Part shown: positions 9,368 through 17,501 of the stretch, one piece after another
How positions within the stretch are numbered: position 1 is the stretch's first letter
Layout of the letters: every line of letters begins with the position of its first letter
Assembly: GCF_009937975.1 (NCBI RefSeq)
Contig: NZ_AP018441.1
Coordinates: 372,001-436,000 of the forward strand
Direction: 5' to 3'
Origin: Undibacterium sp. YM2
GTDB taxonomy: Bacteria > Pseudomonadota > Gammaproteobacteria > Burkholderiales > Burkholderiaceae_D
Length of the DNA: 64,000 bases
The notes under the pieces: generated by a model
Seen by the model: the letters and a program-made list of their open reading frames with translations, nothing else
The model's database searches: none
Told to the model about the DNA's origin: nothing
Made by a program: the position numbers and the translations under genes

Positions 9368-9402
9368 ATTTGCGTAATTGCGCAAATAAGCATATTATGC
9401 TT
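9368..9402. promoter_or_regulatory. two adjacent palindromes, candidate ArsR-type operators
   Basis: Bases 9368-9387 form a 20-bp inverted repeat with one mismatch pair (ATTTGCGTAA / TTGCGCAAAT). It is followed immediately by 9388-9402, a perfect 15-base palindrome around one central base (AAGCATA-T-TATGCTT). Both lie between the divergent repressor and efflux genes. AT-rich 12-2-12-type dyads of this size are usual ArsR/BigR binding sites. Assignment to the adjacent repressor is inferred. Confidence 0.55.
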
Positions 9403-9462
9403 CTGCTGCACATGCGAAAGACATCTGCAAAAAACCTGCTAAGGCGCTACATCTACTGAACC

Positions 9463-10530
9463 ATGGCCACCCAAATCCTTCATTTTCATCATCTCAAGCA
9501 AGTACTTGCTGCTATTTTTGCACTATTTTTTCTGGCTGATGTCATGGCGGCTGAACTGGTGGTGGCAGAGGTCAGGGCTGGCAACACGGGCGGCATGATC
9601 ACCGCCGATGGTGTGGTAGAAGCGGTCAGGCAGACGGTGATCGCCGCCCAGATATCAGGTGCCATTACAGAATTGCCGGCAAAAGCGGCTGGCAGCATGA
9701 AAGCCGGGCAAGTGCTGGCCCGAATCGATGGCCGCGCTGCCAGCCAGCAGGCCTATGCCAGCCAGGCCCAGGTCGAAGCGGCGCGGGCAGAACTGCAACT
9801 GGCCAGCAAAGACTTCGAACGCCAGAAGCAACTGTTTGCCCGGCAATACATCAGCCAGGCGCAACTCGACAGGGCAGAGGCCCAGTTCAAATCTTCCAGC
9901 GCTGCTGCCCATGCGCAAATTGCCGGGGCTGGCGCGGTACAGACGCAGGCGGGCTTCTATGCATTAACGGCCCCTTATGCTGGACGCATCGCTGATGTCT
10001 ATGTCAGTCAGGGAGATATGGTCACACCGGGCAAAGCCCTGATGACAGTGTTTGACCCAGCCGCGTTGCGTGTGACGGCAAGCTTGCCGGAGGCAAGCAT
10101 CGCTCGCCTGGTACAGGGCCAAACGGTCACGATAGAGATACCTGCTTTGCCAGCTGCGCAACGCATAGTCAGGCTCGATAAATTCACTGTCTTGCCAGTG
10201 ACTGACGCCAGCACCCATACCGTGCAATTGCGCTTTGAGCTTCCCGCCATCAATAATATAAGTGGGCTTGCACCCGGCATGTTTGCGCGTTTGCAATTGC
10301 CTGTTCATACACAGGACAAGACGGATGCTGCCCGCCTGTATGTACCAGCCAGTGCCATCATCCGGCGGGCAGAATTGTGGGCTGTTTATGTCGTCGGTCC
10401 GCAGGGCAAGCCCCTGCTCAGGCAAATCAAGCCCGGCCCGGTCATGGGTAATGAGCAGGAGGTGCTCGCAGGTGTCACAGCCGGTGAGAAAGTACTGCTC
10501 CACCCTTTGACGACAATGGCGGCACGCTGA
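9463..10530 (+). CDS. RND efflux periplasmic adaptor (membrane fusion protein)
   Basis: This 355-residue protein has an N-terminal signal peptide (hydrophobic run around residues 12-30 ending ADVMAAE). It then has the usual HlyD/AcrA order: a lipoyl half-motif (ITADGVVEAVRQTVIAAQ), an alpha-hairpin rich in Gln/Ala (residues ~85-150), a second lipoyl half (YALTAPYAGRIADVYVSQGD) and a beta-barrel domain. It would link the inner-membrane pump encoded next to an outer-membrane channel; no channel gene is present here. The RND gene starts 9 bases after the stop. Its promoter region holds the palindromes at 9368-9402. Confidence 0.9.
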   Translation: MATQILHFHHLKQVLAAIFALFFLADVMAAELVVAEVRAGNTGGMITADGVVEAVRQTVIAAQISGAITELPAKAAGSMKAGQVLARIDGRAASQQAYASQAQVEAARAELQLASKDFERQKQLFARQYISQAQLDRAEAQFKSSSAAAHAQIAGAGAVQTQAGFYALTAPYAGRIADVYVSQGDMVTPGKALMTVFDPAALRVTASLPEASIARLVQGQTVTIEIPALPAAQRIVRLDKFTVLPVTDASTHTVQLRFELPAINNISGLAPGMFARLQLPVHTQDKTDAARLYVPASAIIRRAELWAVYVVGPQGKPLLRQIKPGPVMGNEQEVLAGVTAGEKVLLHPLTTMAAR

Positions 10531-10539
10531 GGACCGGCC

Positions 10540-13500
10540 ATGAACACTTTGGGACACTCTGGCCGCATCGCCCGGTTTTTTCAGACGGCACAAATCACAC
10601 CCTTGCTGGCACTGGTCGCCTTTTTGCTTGGCGTTTTCGCCATCTTCGTCACGCCCCGTGAAGAGGAGCCGCAAATCAATGTGACCATGGCGAATGTGCT
10701 GATCCCTTTTCCGGGTGCCTCGGTCAGGCAGGTGGAACAGCAAGTGGCGATACCGGCAGAACAACTGCTGAGCCAGATCGCCAATGTAGAACATGTGACG
10801 TCGGTATCGCGCCCCGGCATGGCCATCATGACAGTGCAATTTCAGGTGGGAGTTCCACGTACGGAGGCACTGGTGCGCCTGTATGACCTGGTGCACAGCA
10901 AGCGCGACTGGTTGCCTGCCAGCCTGGGCGTGCAGGAGGCCATTGTCAAACCCAAGGGCATAGAGGATGTGCCCATCATCGCACTTACCTTATGGAGCAA
11001 GAATCCACAAAGCGCAGCCTATGATCTGGAACGGGTTGCCCATGGCATGGAGGCTGAACTCAAACGTGTCAAAGGCACTCGTGACATCAGCACTATTGGT
11101 GGCCCCGGACGCGCCATCAATATTGAACTCGACCCTGCCAGGCTGGCAGCGAATGGCCTGACCGTGGCAGATCTGCAAAGCAGCCTGCAAGCGGTAAACC
11201 TGGGTTTGCCTGCCGGTGAGCTGACGCGTGCTAACCAGAGCATTGCCATCGATGCCGGGCCCTTTCTGCAGGATGCACGCGCGGTATCAGAGGTGGTGGT
11301 CGGTGTCAGGGCCGGCAAGCCTGTCTTCATGGAAGATGTGGCAAAAGTAAGGGATGGCGCCTTGCCAGCCAGTGCTTATGTCTGGCATGGTCAGACCGGC
11401 AAAGACGCCGCTGAATATCCTGCTGTCACCATCGCCATCAGCAAGCAGACTGGCCAGAATGCAGTTGCCGTTGCCGATGCTGTCAAACAGCGGGTAGCAG
11501 AATTGCGCAATACCCTGATACCCGCCGATGTGGAAGTCAGCATGACGCGCAATTACGGCCAGACTGCAGATGACAAGGCCAAAAAACTCATACAGAAATT
11601 ATTGTTTGCTACCGCCTCGGTCGTGGCCCTAGTCTTCATCGCACTGGGACGGCGCGAAGCAGCCATCGTTGGCACGGCCGTGATACTGACCCTGACAGTG
11701 ACACTGTTTGCCTCCTGGGCCTGGGGTTTTACGCTGAACCGGGTATCCCTGTTCGCCCTGATTTTTTCCATAGGCATACTCGTCGATGATGCCATCGTCG
11801 TCGTTGAAAACATACACAGGCACCAGACACTGTTCCCGGATCAATCACTTACAGACATCATACCTGCTGCCGTCGATGAGGTCGGTGGCCCCACCATACT
11901 CGCGACCCTGACGGTGATTGCAGCGCTCCTGCCCATGGCCTTTGTCAGCGGCCTGATGGGCCCCTACATGAGCCCGATACCCATCAATGCCAGCATGGGT
12001 ATGCTGTTGTCGTTGGCCATCGCCTTCATCGTCACGCCCTGGCTGGCACGCATGTGGATGAAACCGGGCCATGGCAAGCACGAGAGCAAAGTGCAGAAAA
12101 AAATAGCTAACATTTTTGCCCGGATATTTCGGCCCTTCCTTGACGAACGTAAGGGCCGGGTGAATGGCTGGAAGCTGACGCTGGTTATCTTTGCATTGAT
12201 CGCGATGTCCATTGCTTTGCCAGTGCTCGGCTGGGTGCATTTGAAGATGCTGCCGTTTGATAACAAGTCAGAATTCCAGGTCGTTGTTGATATGCCTGCG
12301 GGTAGCCCGGTAGAAAAAACAGCAGCAGTCTTGCGCGAACTCGGTGCCTATTTGTCGCAAGTGCCGGAGGTGGCTGACTACCAGGCCTACGCAGGAACTG
12401 CCGCGCCCATCAATTTCAATGGCCTGGTGCGTCAATACTATTTACGTACAGGTGGTGAGGCCGGTGACTTGCAGGTGAACCTGGTTGACAAGCATCACCG
12501 CAACGAGCAGAGCCATGCCATCGCCAGTCGCCTGCGTCCGGCACTCCAGCAAATCGGCCAGCGCTTTTCAGCCAATGTAAAAATAGTGGAAGTGCCACCC
12601 GGCCCGCCCGTGCTGGCAGCCATCGTCGCAGAAATTTATGGTCCAACAGAAGAAGGCAGGCAGCAGGTAGCGAAAGCAGTGCGTGCCGTTTTCAACAAGA
12701 CCGGCGGTGTAGTCGATGTTGATGACAGCAGTATCGTCAATGCGCCACGCAAGGTCTTGCTGGTAGACCAGCGCAAGGCTGCAAGCCTGGGCATCAGCCA
12801 GGCTGCTATCGTCACTACCCTGCGTGCCGGTTTGCACGGTGACGCTGCGAGCTATCTGCATGATGAGAGCAGGTATGCGACTGCGATGCAGCTACAATTG
12901 CCAGTCAGCGAACAAGGCAGTCTCGACAGTTTGCTGAACCTGAATGTCAGGTCGGCACAGGGCAAGCTGGTGCCCCTGCGTGAACTGGTGACTATCTCGG
13001 ACACTGTGCGTGAACAGCCGGTGTTTCATAAAGACGGTCTGGCGGTTAATTATGTGACTGCCGACATGGCCGGTGCGACCGACAGCCCGCTGTACGGCAT
13101 GTTTGCCATGCGCGGCGAACTGGCAAAAATCATTGCCCCCGATGGTGGCAAACTCCAGGAATTTTTTATCCAGGCCCCGTCTGATCCCTACCGCGGATAC
13201 AGCCTGAAATGGGATGGTGAATGGCAGATCACGTATGAAACTTTCCGTGACATGGGTGCAGCCTATGCAGTAGGTCTGGTGCTTATTTATCTGCTGGTTG
13301 TGGCGCAGTTTGGCTCTTACCTGACGCCTTTGATCATCATGGCGCCAATACCGCTGACCATCATAGGCGTCATGCCTGGCCACGCTTTGCTGGGGGCACA
13401 ATATACCGCGACGAGCATGATAGGCATGATTGCCCTGGCTGGCATCATCGTCAGGAATTCTATCTTGCTGGTGGATTTTATCCGGCTGCAATTGTCGGCT

Positions 13501-13746
13501 GGCATGGCATTCCGTGAGGCGGTTGTCAGTTCTGCCATCACCCGGGCGCAGCCGATAGTCCTGACAGGTTTTGCTGCCATGCTCGGTGCCTTCTTCATTC
13601 TCGACGATCCCATCTTCAATGGCCTGGCGATCTCGCTGATTTTCGGCATCCTGGTATCGACCCTGCTGACCCTGGTAGTGATACCGCTGTTGTATTACCG
13701 CACTTATAAAAATCACCCTGATTTTCAACAAGGAGTTTCATCATGA
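10540..13746 (+). CDS. RND-family inner-membrane efflux pump
   Basis: The protein is 1068 residues long, the normal AcrB-superfamily length. There is one N-terminal TM helix (ALVAFLLGVFAIFV), a large periplasmic loop, a block of helices with the conserved ILVDDAIVVVENIHRH motif (~residues 410-425), a second periplasmic loop and the final helix bundle. This ends in GIIVRNSILLVDFI and a short tail. It belongs to a subgroup commonly found beside ArsR-family and DUF2892 genes in betaproteobacteria. Its cargo is unknown; co-regulation with sulfur-stress genes would suggest a sulfide-generated toxic species, but that is inference. The stop overlaps the next start (ATGA). Confidence 0.92.
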   Translation: MNTLGHSGRIARFFQTAQITPLLALVAFLLGVFAIFVTPREEEPQINVTMANVLIPFPGASVRQVEQQVAIPAEQLLSQIANVEHVTSVSRPGMAIMTVQFQVGVPRTEALVRLYDLVHSKRDWLPASLGVQEAIVKPKGIEDVPIIALTLWSKNPQSAAYDLERVAHGMEAELKRVKGTRDISTIGGPGRAINIELDPARLAANGLTVADLQSSLQAVNLGLPAGELTRANQSIAIDAGPFLQDARAVSEVVVGVRAGKPVFMEDVAKVRDGALPASAYVWHGQTGKDAAEYPAVTIAISKQTGQNAVAVADAVKQRVAELRNTLIPADVEVSMTRNYGQTADDKAKKLIQKLLFATASVVALVFIALGRREAAIVGTAVILTLTVTLFASWAWGFTLNRVSLFALIFSIGILVDDAIVVVENIHRHQTLFPDQSLTDIIPAAVDEVGGPTILATLTVIAALLPMAFVSGLMGPYMSPIPINASMGMLLSLAIAFIVTPWLARMWMKPGHGKHESKVQKKIANIFARIFRPFLDERKGRVNGWKLTLVIFALIAMSIALPVLGWVHLKMLPFDNKSEFQVVVDMPAGSPVEKTAAVLRELGAYLSQVPEVADYQAYAGTAAPINFNGLVRQYYLRTGGEAGDLQVNLVDKHHRNEQSHAIASRLRPALQQIGQRFSANVKIVEVPPGPPVLAAIVAEIYGPTEEGRQQVAKAVRAVFNKTGGVVDVDDSSIVNAPRKVLLVDQRKAASLGISQAAIVTTLRAGLHGDAASYLHDESRYATAMQLQLPVSEQGSLDSLLNLNVRSAQGKLVPLRELVTISDTVREQPVFHKDGLAVNYVTADMAGATDSPLYGMFAMRGELAKIIAPDGGKLQEFFIQAPSDPYRGYSLKWDGEWQITYETFRDMGAAYAVGLVLIYLLVVAQFGSYLTPLIIMAPIPLTIIGVMPGHALLGAQYTATSMIGMIALAGIIVRNSILLVDFIRLQLSAGMAFREAVVSSAITRAQPIVLTGFAAMLGAFFILDDPIFNGLAISLIFGILVSTLLTLVVIPLLYYRTYKNHPDFQQGVSS

Positions 13747-13952
13747 CTAGCTGGCAAATCGTTCGTATCGTTGCAGGATGCTTTATTCTACTTAGCCTGG
13801 CGCTGGGCATGCCCGGCAGCCCCTTGTTTGTTGATCAATGGTGGCTGGCTTTCACCGCTTTTGTCGGCGTCAACCTGTTGCAGAGTGGTATCACCAAATG
13901 GTGCCTGATGGAAAGTATATTGCGCAAGCTGGGTGTGCGGGCGGGCAACTGA
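13743..13952 (+). CDS. DUF2892 (YgaP-like inner-membrane) small protein
   Basis: This 69-residue protein has two hydrophobic segments separated by a short loop and the family-typical C-terminal 'FVGVNLLQSGITKWCLMESILRKLGV'-like text (two pieces seen: FVGVNLLQSG, KWCLMESILRKLG). DUF2892 is the membrane part of the rhodanese YgaP and occurs alone next to sulfur genes. It overlaps the pump gene by four bases (ATGA), with the SD-like AAGGAG inside the pump's last codons, so the two are translationally coupled. The single Cys in the conserved PxxC/WCLME region may matter for sulfur handling; this is inference. Confidence 0.85.
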   Translation: MTSWQIVRIVAGCFILLSLALGMPGSPLFVDQWWLAFTAFVGVNLLQSGITKWCLMESILRKLGVRAGN

Positions 13953-13964
13953 AAGATATTCTGC

Positions 13965-14273
13965 CTAACCCTTGATGAAAAAATTAATGCGTGAATGGGG
14001 TGAGGCCAGCAAGTCGCTCTGACGCCGCCCGGCGTTCTTGCGCCTGCCCTGCAATTTGCGGGTATTCAACAAGATAGCCTGTTGTTTTTCACGACGGTCA
14101 GCACTGCGCCGGTCGTCTGTCTGGCGACGATCAATTTCTGGCCAGGTGGCTTCTTCACTGCTGGCTTTGCCATCTTGTGCTTGCCCCTGTGCAACAGGGC
14201 GGCGCTGCTGGCTGCTGGCATGCGGCATTTCTGCGGCTTGCTCAAAGATGCGGAATACTTTTAAGGGAAACAT
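13965..14273 (-). CDS. small charged protein with repeated D-R-R motifs
   Basis: This 102-residue soluble protein has no recognised enzyme domain. The middle contains EIDRRQTDDRRSADRRE followed by GRRKNAGRRQSD, a pattern of short Arg-rich repeats seen in many small uncharacterised betaproteobacterial proteins. The C-terminus is SRINFFIKG. No clear ribosome site precedes the ATG at 14273; the Met at residue 16 is an alternative. A 10-bp inverted repeat (14278-14308) lies directly before the start. It is convergent with the DUF2892 gene. Function is unknown; nucleic-acid or acidic-partner binding is only a guess from charge. Confidence 0.6.
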   Translation of the reverse strand: MFPLKVFRIFEQAAEMPHASSQQRRPVAQGQAQDGKASSEEATWPEIDRRQTDDRRSADRREKQQAILLNTRKLQGRRKNAGRRQSDLLASPHSRINFFIKG

Positions 14274-14277
14274 GACA

Positions 14278-14308
14278 TAAGTGCGAAAAATAAGGCTGTT
14301 CGCACTTA
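14278..14308. repeat. 10-bp inverted repeat just upstream of the Arg-rich gene
   Basis: Perfect arms TAAGTGCGAA (14278-14287) and TTCGCACTTA (14299-14308) flank an 11-base loop. The element ends four bases from the minus-strand start codon at 14273. It could be an operator or an RNA hairpin affecting translation start; the lack of a clear ribosome site makes either possible. Confidence 0.5.
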
Positions 14309-14334
14309 GAACGGTAAAATTGCCTAAAACTTTA

Positions 14335-14358
14335 GCAAGCCCGTTTTTGCAGGCTTGC
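14335..14358. terminator. hairpin downstream of the queuosine-precursor transporter
   Basis: Arms GCAAGCC (14335-14341) and GGCTTGC (14352-14358) enclose a 10-base loop, about 40 bases past the minus-strand stop at 14401. The minus-strand sequence after it has only a broken T run, so it is a weak terminator candidate. Confidence 0.35.
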
Positions 14359-14400
14359 CAAACTGCAAGATAATTTCAGATGGGAAATGTTTGCTGCCGC

Positions 14401-15111
14401 TCAAACCTTTAACTGGAAGGGTGTGAAATTCGTATCCTTGTCATAGTAATCTTCATTTTCCTTGCGCTTGAGGAAGGCGACTACCTTATAAGTCACTGGT
14501 GTCATGATGACTTCCCAGCTGGTTTTCAGCACATATTGCGCCACCATGACGGTGATCAACTGGCTGTCTGACCAGATGCCATAAAAGGCAATCACATAAA
14601 ACAGGCTGGAATCAACAAACTCGCCACATATCGTCGAGCCTATGGTGCGCATCCACAAATGCCTGCCTTCCATGGCAACCTTCATCTTGGCCAGCACATA
14701 GCTGTTCACAAAGCTGCCACACCAGAATGCCGTGACCGAACCCAGAATGATCCTTGGCGTATTACCAAATACCGCATTAAGGTGGGTCTGGTATTCAGTA
14801 TTGAAGGGGTCGGCAGCCGGTGTCAGTGCCAGTACCACCACCGACATGACGGCGGCAAATAATACCGCCCCAAAACCTGCCCAGATTACACGGCGGTCGC
14901 GCCCATAGCCATATACTTCGGTCAATACATCGCCAAAGATATAAGAGATAGGGAAGAACAGGACGCCCGCACCAAACGTCACAGTCCCCAGTATCGGCAA
15001 GGTCACTTGCGCAGCCTTGGCCGCGCCGATGAGATTCGAACATAACAGGACGGTGACAAAGGCTGCCATAACAAAATCATAATATTTATAACTGGCAAGT
15101 GGGCGTGTCAT
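14401..15111 (-). CDS. yhhQ: queuosine precursor transporter (YhhQ/VUT family)
   Basis: This 236-residue membrane protein has about six helices. Family landmarks include FPISYIFGDVLTEVYGYGRDRRVIW, seen here as FPISYIFGD and TEVYGYGR, then SFVNSYVLAKMK, the charged GRHLWMRTIGST and the GEFVDSSLFYVIAF region. YhhQ imports queuine precursors (preQ0/preQ1) for tRNA modification. The frame extends to 15198, but the Met at 15111 has an AGGA box at the right distance and begins MTRPLASYKYYDF, matching the family. A preQ1 riboswitch was looked for upstream and not seen. Confidence 0.88.
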   Translation of the reverse strand: MTRPLASYKYYDFVMAAFVTVLLCSNLIGAAKAAQVTLPILGTVTFGAGVLFFPISYIFGDVLTEVYGYGRDRRVIWAGFGAVLFAAVMSVVVLALTPAADPFNTEYQTHLNAVFGNTPRIILGSVTAFWCGSFVNSYVLAKMKVAMEGRHLWMRTIGSTICGEFVDSSLFYVIAFYGIWSDSQLITVMVAQYVLKTSWEVIMTPVTYKVVAFLKRKENEDYYDKDTNFTPFQLKV

Positions 15112-15347
15112 ATGATTTATCCTGATATATTGCGATAGGTTGTGATGTCTGCAGGCAAGGTTTGAAACATATTCCTGCACCTCGTTCAGGCTTGTCAACC
15201 TTGATGCAGGAATATGTTGAAAAATAAACTTTGCAAGACGCAGTTAAACGCAGCCTGAAAAGATATACAACAAAGTTCAGCGCTTTTGACGCGTCTTACA
15301 AATCTGCATTTGCTACAATGAACTTACCTCAGTTCTAAAGTGTTTCC

Positions 15348-16640
15348 ATGTGCGCAGCCCCAATCACTGTTGATGTTCCCGTTGAACAATTATGTATAGG
15401 CTTGTATGTGCATCTTGACATGTCCTGGCTTGAACACTCGTTTGCGCTCAATAGTTTCAAGATCAAGAGCCAGGATGAGATCACGGCGATCAGGCATCTG
15501 GGTCTGAAAACCATCAGGGTCAGCCCGGCCAAATCAGATAACCGCCCTTTGCCACCGCCACCCAAAACGGCGGAGGTGGCCGAGCCCGAACCGGTCATGA
15601 CACCGAGCCCGGAAGAGCTGGCCTTGATAGCGGAGAAAAAATCACGCATAGAAAGGCTGGTCAGGGAACGCAATGCCATCGCCCAGTGCGAAAAGCAATT
15701 GTTGAAGGCAGCCAGTACGCTCAAGAATATTACCCGTAACCTGTTTTCCCGTCCGCAGGAATCGGTGCGCGAAGCTGAGCAACTGGTGCAGCAAATGCTG
15801 GATTCTTTGCTCGTTGATAAAGACATCGCCATTCATCTCATGAATGACAAGATAGTCGGTGAAGAAGCTTATTATCATTCGCTCAATGTCGCCGTACTGA
15901 CCATGATGCTGGCAAAGGAACTGGCCTTTTCCGAGGACGACATCCGGCAACTCGGCATGGGTTGCATGTTCCACGACATAGGCAAGATAGAAATTCCTGA
16001 CCGCATCGTCAACAAAAGCTTTGCGCTGACCAAGGCGGAGCAAAACCTCTTGCAGATGCACAGCCATTATGGCCAGCAGATAGGCGAGAAACTGAACTTG
16101 CCAAAAGGCGTCATTGACATCATCGCGCAGCATCATGAAATGGCCGATGGCAGTGGTTATCCACAACAACTGAAGGCAGAACGCATTTCGCCGCTGGCAC
16201 GCATCGTTGCCATCACCAATACCTATGACAACCTGTGCAATAAACCCAACCCGGCTGATTCCCTGAGTCCGTATGAAGCCATGTCCTATATGTTTGCCAA
16301 CCAGCGCAAGCAATTCGACGCTGCAGCCCTGAACCTGTTCATACGCTGCATGGGGGTTTATCCGCCAGGTACCATCGTCAAACTCAGCGACGGCACCCTG
16401 GGCATGGTGGTGGCAGTCAATTCCGGTAAACCGCTGCGCCCCAGCGTATTGATCTATGACCCCAGTGTTCCCAAGTCCGAAGCCATCATCCTTGACCTGA
16501 TACACGAACCCATACTCGACATCACCGCCAGCCTCAAGCCCGGCCAGCTGGCACCGGAAGTGTATGACTACCTGAGTCCACGCAAGCGCATGACTTATTT
16601 CTTTGATACGCAAAAGGCAGAAAACCAGAAGCGCCCATAA
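15348..16640 (+). CDS. HD-GYP domain c-di-GMP phosphodiesterase with DUF3391
   Basis: This 430-residue cytosolic protein has an N-terminal DUF3391 domain (residues ~5-60, 'VEQLCIGLYVHLDMSWLEH' region), a variable Pro-rich linker, then an HD-GYP domain. The metal motif is HDIGK (209-213), a further ligand set is in IIAQHHEMADGSGYP, and the signature GYP is at 270-272. These residues are intact, so hydrolysis of cyclic di-GMP to pGpG/GMP is expected. With the GGDEF-EAL protein at 1211 it is the second c-di-GMP protein in the window. It is monocistronic, ending 11 bases from the convergent GntR gene. Confidence 0.92.
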   Translation: MCAAPITVDVPVEQLCIGLYVHLDMSWLEHSFALNSFKIKSQDEITAIRHLGLKTIRVSPAKSDNRPLPPPPKTAEVAEPEPVMTPSPEELALIAEKKSRIERLVRERNAIAQCEKQLLKAASTLKNITRNLFSRPQESVREAEQLVQQMLDSLLVDKDIAIHLMNDKIVGEEAYYHSLNVAVLTMMLAKELAFSEDDIRQLGMGCMFHDIGKIEIPDRIVNKSFALTKAEQNLLQMHSHYGQQIGEKLNLPKGVIDIIAQHHEMADGSGYPQQLKAERISPLARIVAITNTYDNLCNKPNPADSLSPYEAMSYMFANQRKQFDAAALNLFIRCMGVYPPGTIVKLSDGTLGMVVAVNSGKPLRPSVLIYDPSVPKSEAIILDLIHEPILDITASLKPGQLAPEVYDYLSPRKRMTYFFDTQKAENQKRP

Positions 16641-16651
16641 ATATACCGGGT

Positions 16652-17305
16652 TTAACTGGCTTGCCGCGGCAATGAGGCAATCAGATCGGCAAAACGCTGC
16701 CCCTGTATCATGATATGACCGCGCAATAAATTTGCGGTCAGTTCTGCCTCACCCTGCAAGATCGCTTGTACTACCTGATCATGTTCATTATAGGAATTGG
16801 CAACACGGTCACGCACACGCAGTTGCAGGCGACGGTAAGGGCGCAGGCGGCGGTGCAAATTCATTGCCTGCTTCTCCAGGAAGTCATTATGGCTGCCGCG
16901 GTAAATCAGGTAGTGAAACACTTCATTCTTGTAAAAATATTCGTCCGGGTCTTCGGCATCACGCGCCTCTTTACAGGCTTCGTGGGCAGTTTTTAAATCT
17001 GCCTGTTCCTGTTTCGACATGCGGCGCGCAGCCATGCGCCCGCACATGGCTTCAAACTCTGCCATGACCTCAAACATTTCTACCAATTGCTGTGGGCTGA
17101 TGGTCGCTACCTGGGCACCGCGCCGTGGCCGCATTTCTATGATGCCCATCGATGCCAGTTGTATTAATGCCTCACGTATCGGCGTGCGCGATACGCCAAA
17201 GCGCTCGGCCAGCTCGGTTTCATCGAGATGATGGCCAGGCTGCAGTTGTCCTGTTGCTATCAATTCTTCTATTTCTTCCCGCAGGCTTGCTGATCGGTTT
17301 TTCAT
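16652..17305 (-). CDS. GntR/FCD-family transcriptional regulator of the malonate locus
   Basis: This 217-residue protein has an N-terminal winged helix (LAERFGVSRTPIREALIQLASMG; pieces FGVSRTPIREAL and GIIEMRPRRGAQV), followed by an all-helical FCD ligand domain. The FCD domain has the usual metal/ligand positions (Asp in EARDAEDPDEY, His in NEVFHYLIY and in YNEHDQVVQAI). It is divergent from the TRAP/mdc operon, with a perfect 14-bp palindrome between them, so it most likely represses that operon and releases on malonate or a derivative. Other malonate loci use LysR-type MdcR or a GntR-type MatR; the FCD-type choice fits the latter broadly. Confidence 0.88.
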   Translation of the reverse strand: MKNRSASLREEIEELIATGQLQPGHHLDETELAERFGVSRTPIREALIQLASMGIIEMRPRRGAQVATISPQQLVEMFEVMAEFEAMCGRMAARRMSKQEQADLKTAHEACKEARDAEDPDEYFYKNEVFHYLIYRGSHNDFLEKQAMNLHRRLRPYRRLQLRVRDRVANSYNEHDQVVQAILQGEAELTANLLRGHIMIQGQRFADLIASLPRQAS

Positions 17306-17357
17306 TTTTCTTATGCATCTGAATAATTTGTAAGCCTAGTATATATTCAAGTTGACT

Positions 17358-17390
17358 TTGAATGCAAAATAGTCGATCTTGTATACAAGA
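17358..17390 (+). promoter_or_regulatory. mdc/TRAP operon promoter with GntR operator
   Basis: TCTTGTATACAAGA at 17377-17390 is a perfect 14-bp palindrome of the TNGTNNACNA type bound by FCD-family GntR proteins. It overlaps a likely -10 box (TATACA, 17382-17387) that follows TTGAAT (17358-17363) at 18 bases. Binding here would block the promoter. A partial copy, CATACAAG, follows about 13 bases downstream of the palindrome. Confidence 0.6.
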
Positions 17391-17501
17391 ATTTTAATAA
17401 AGCATACAAGGCACTGTTTTTCGCGGGATATGCAAAGACCAAAGACGAGGCAAAACCTTGTCAAAAAGAGATGTCTCATCTATAAAACCTTAGGAGCAAT
17501 C

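Noticed and set aside
9964..10896. 310-codon minus-strand frame over the RND adaptor/pump junction
   Set aside because: Spans two well-supported plus-strand genes; His/Arg/Gln-rich shadow.
12892..13731. 279-codon minus-strand frame inside the RND pump gene
   Set aside because: Antisense to a strong gene; sequence is His/Gln/Arg-rich and without domain or ribosome site.
15112..15300. preQ1 riboswitch upstream of yhhQ
   Set aside because: No preQ1-I type stem with the A-rich tail could be found.
15642..16613. 323-codon minus-strand frame inside the HD-GYP gene
   Set aside because: Antisense to a gene with intact catalytic motifs.
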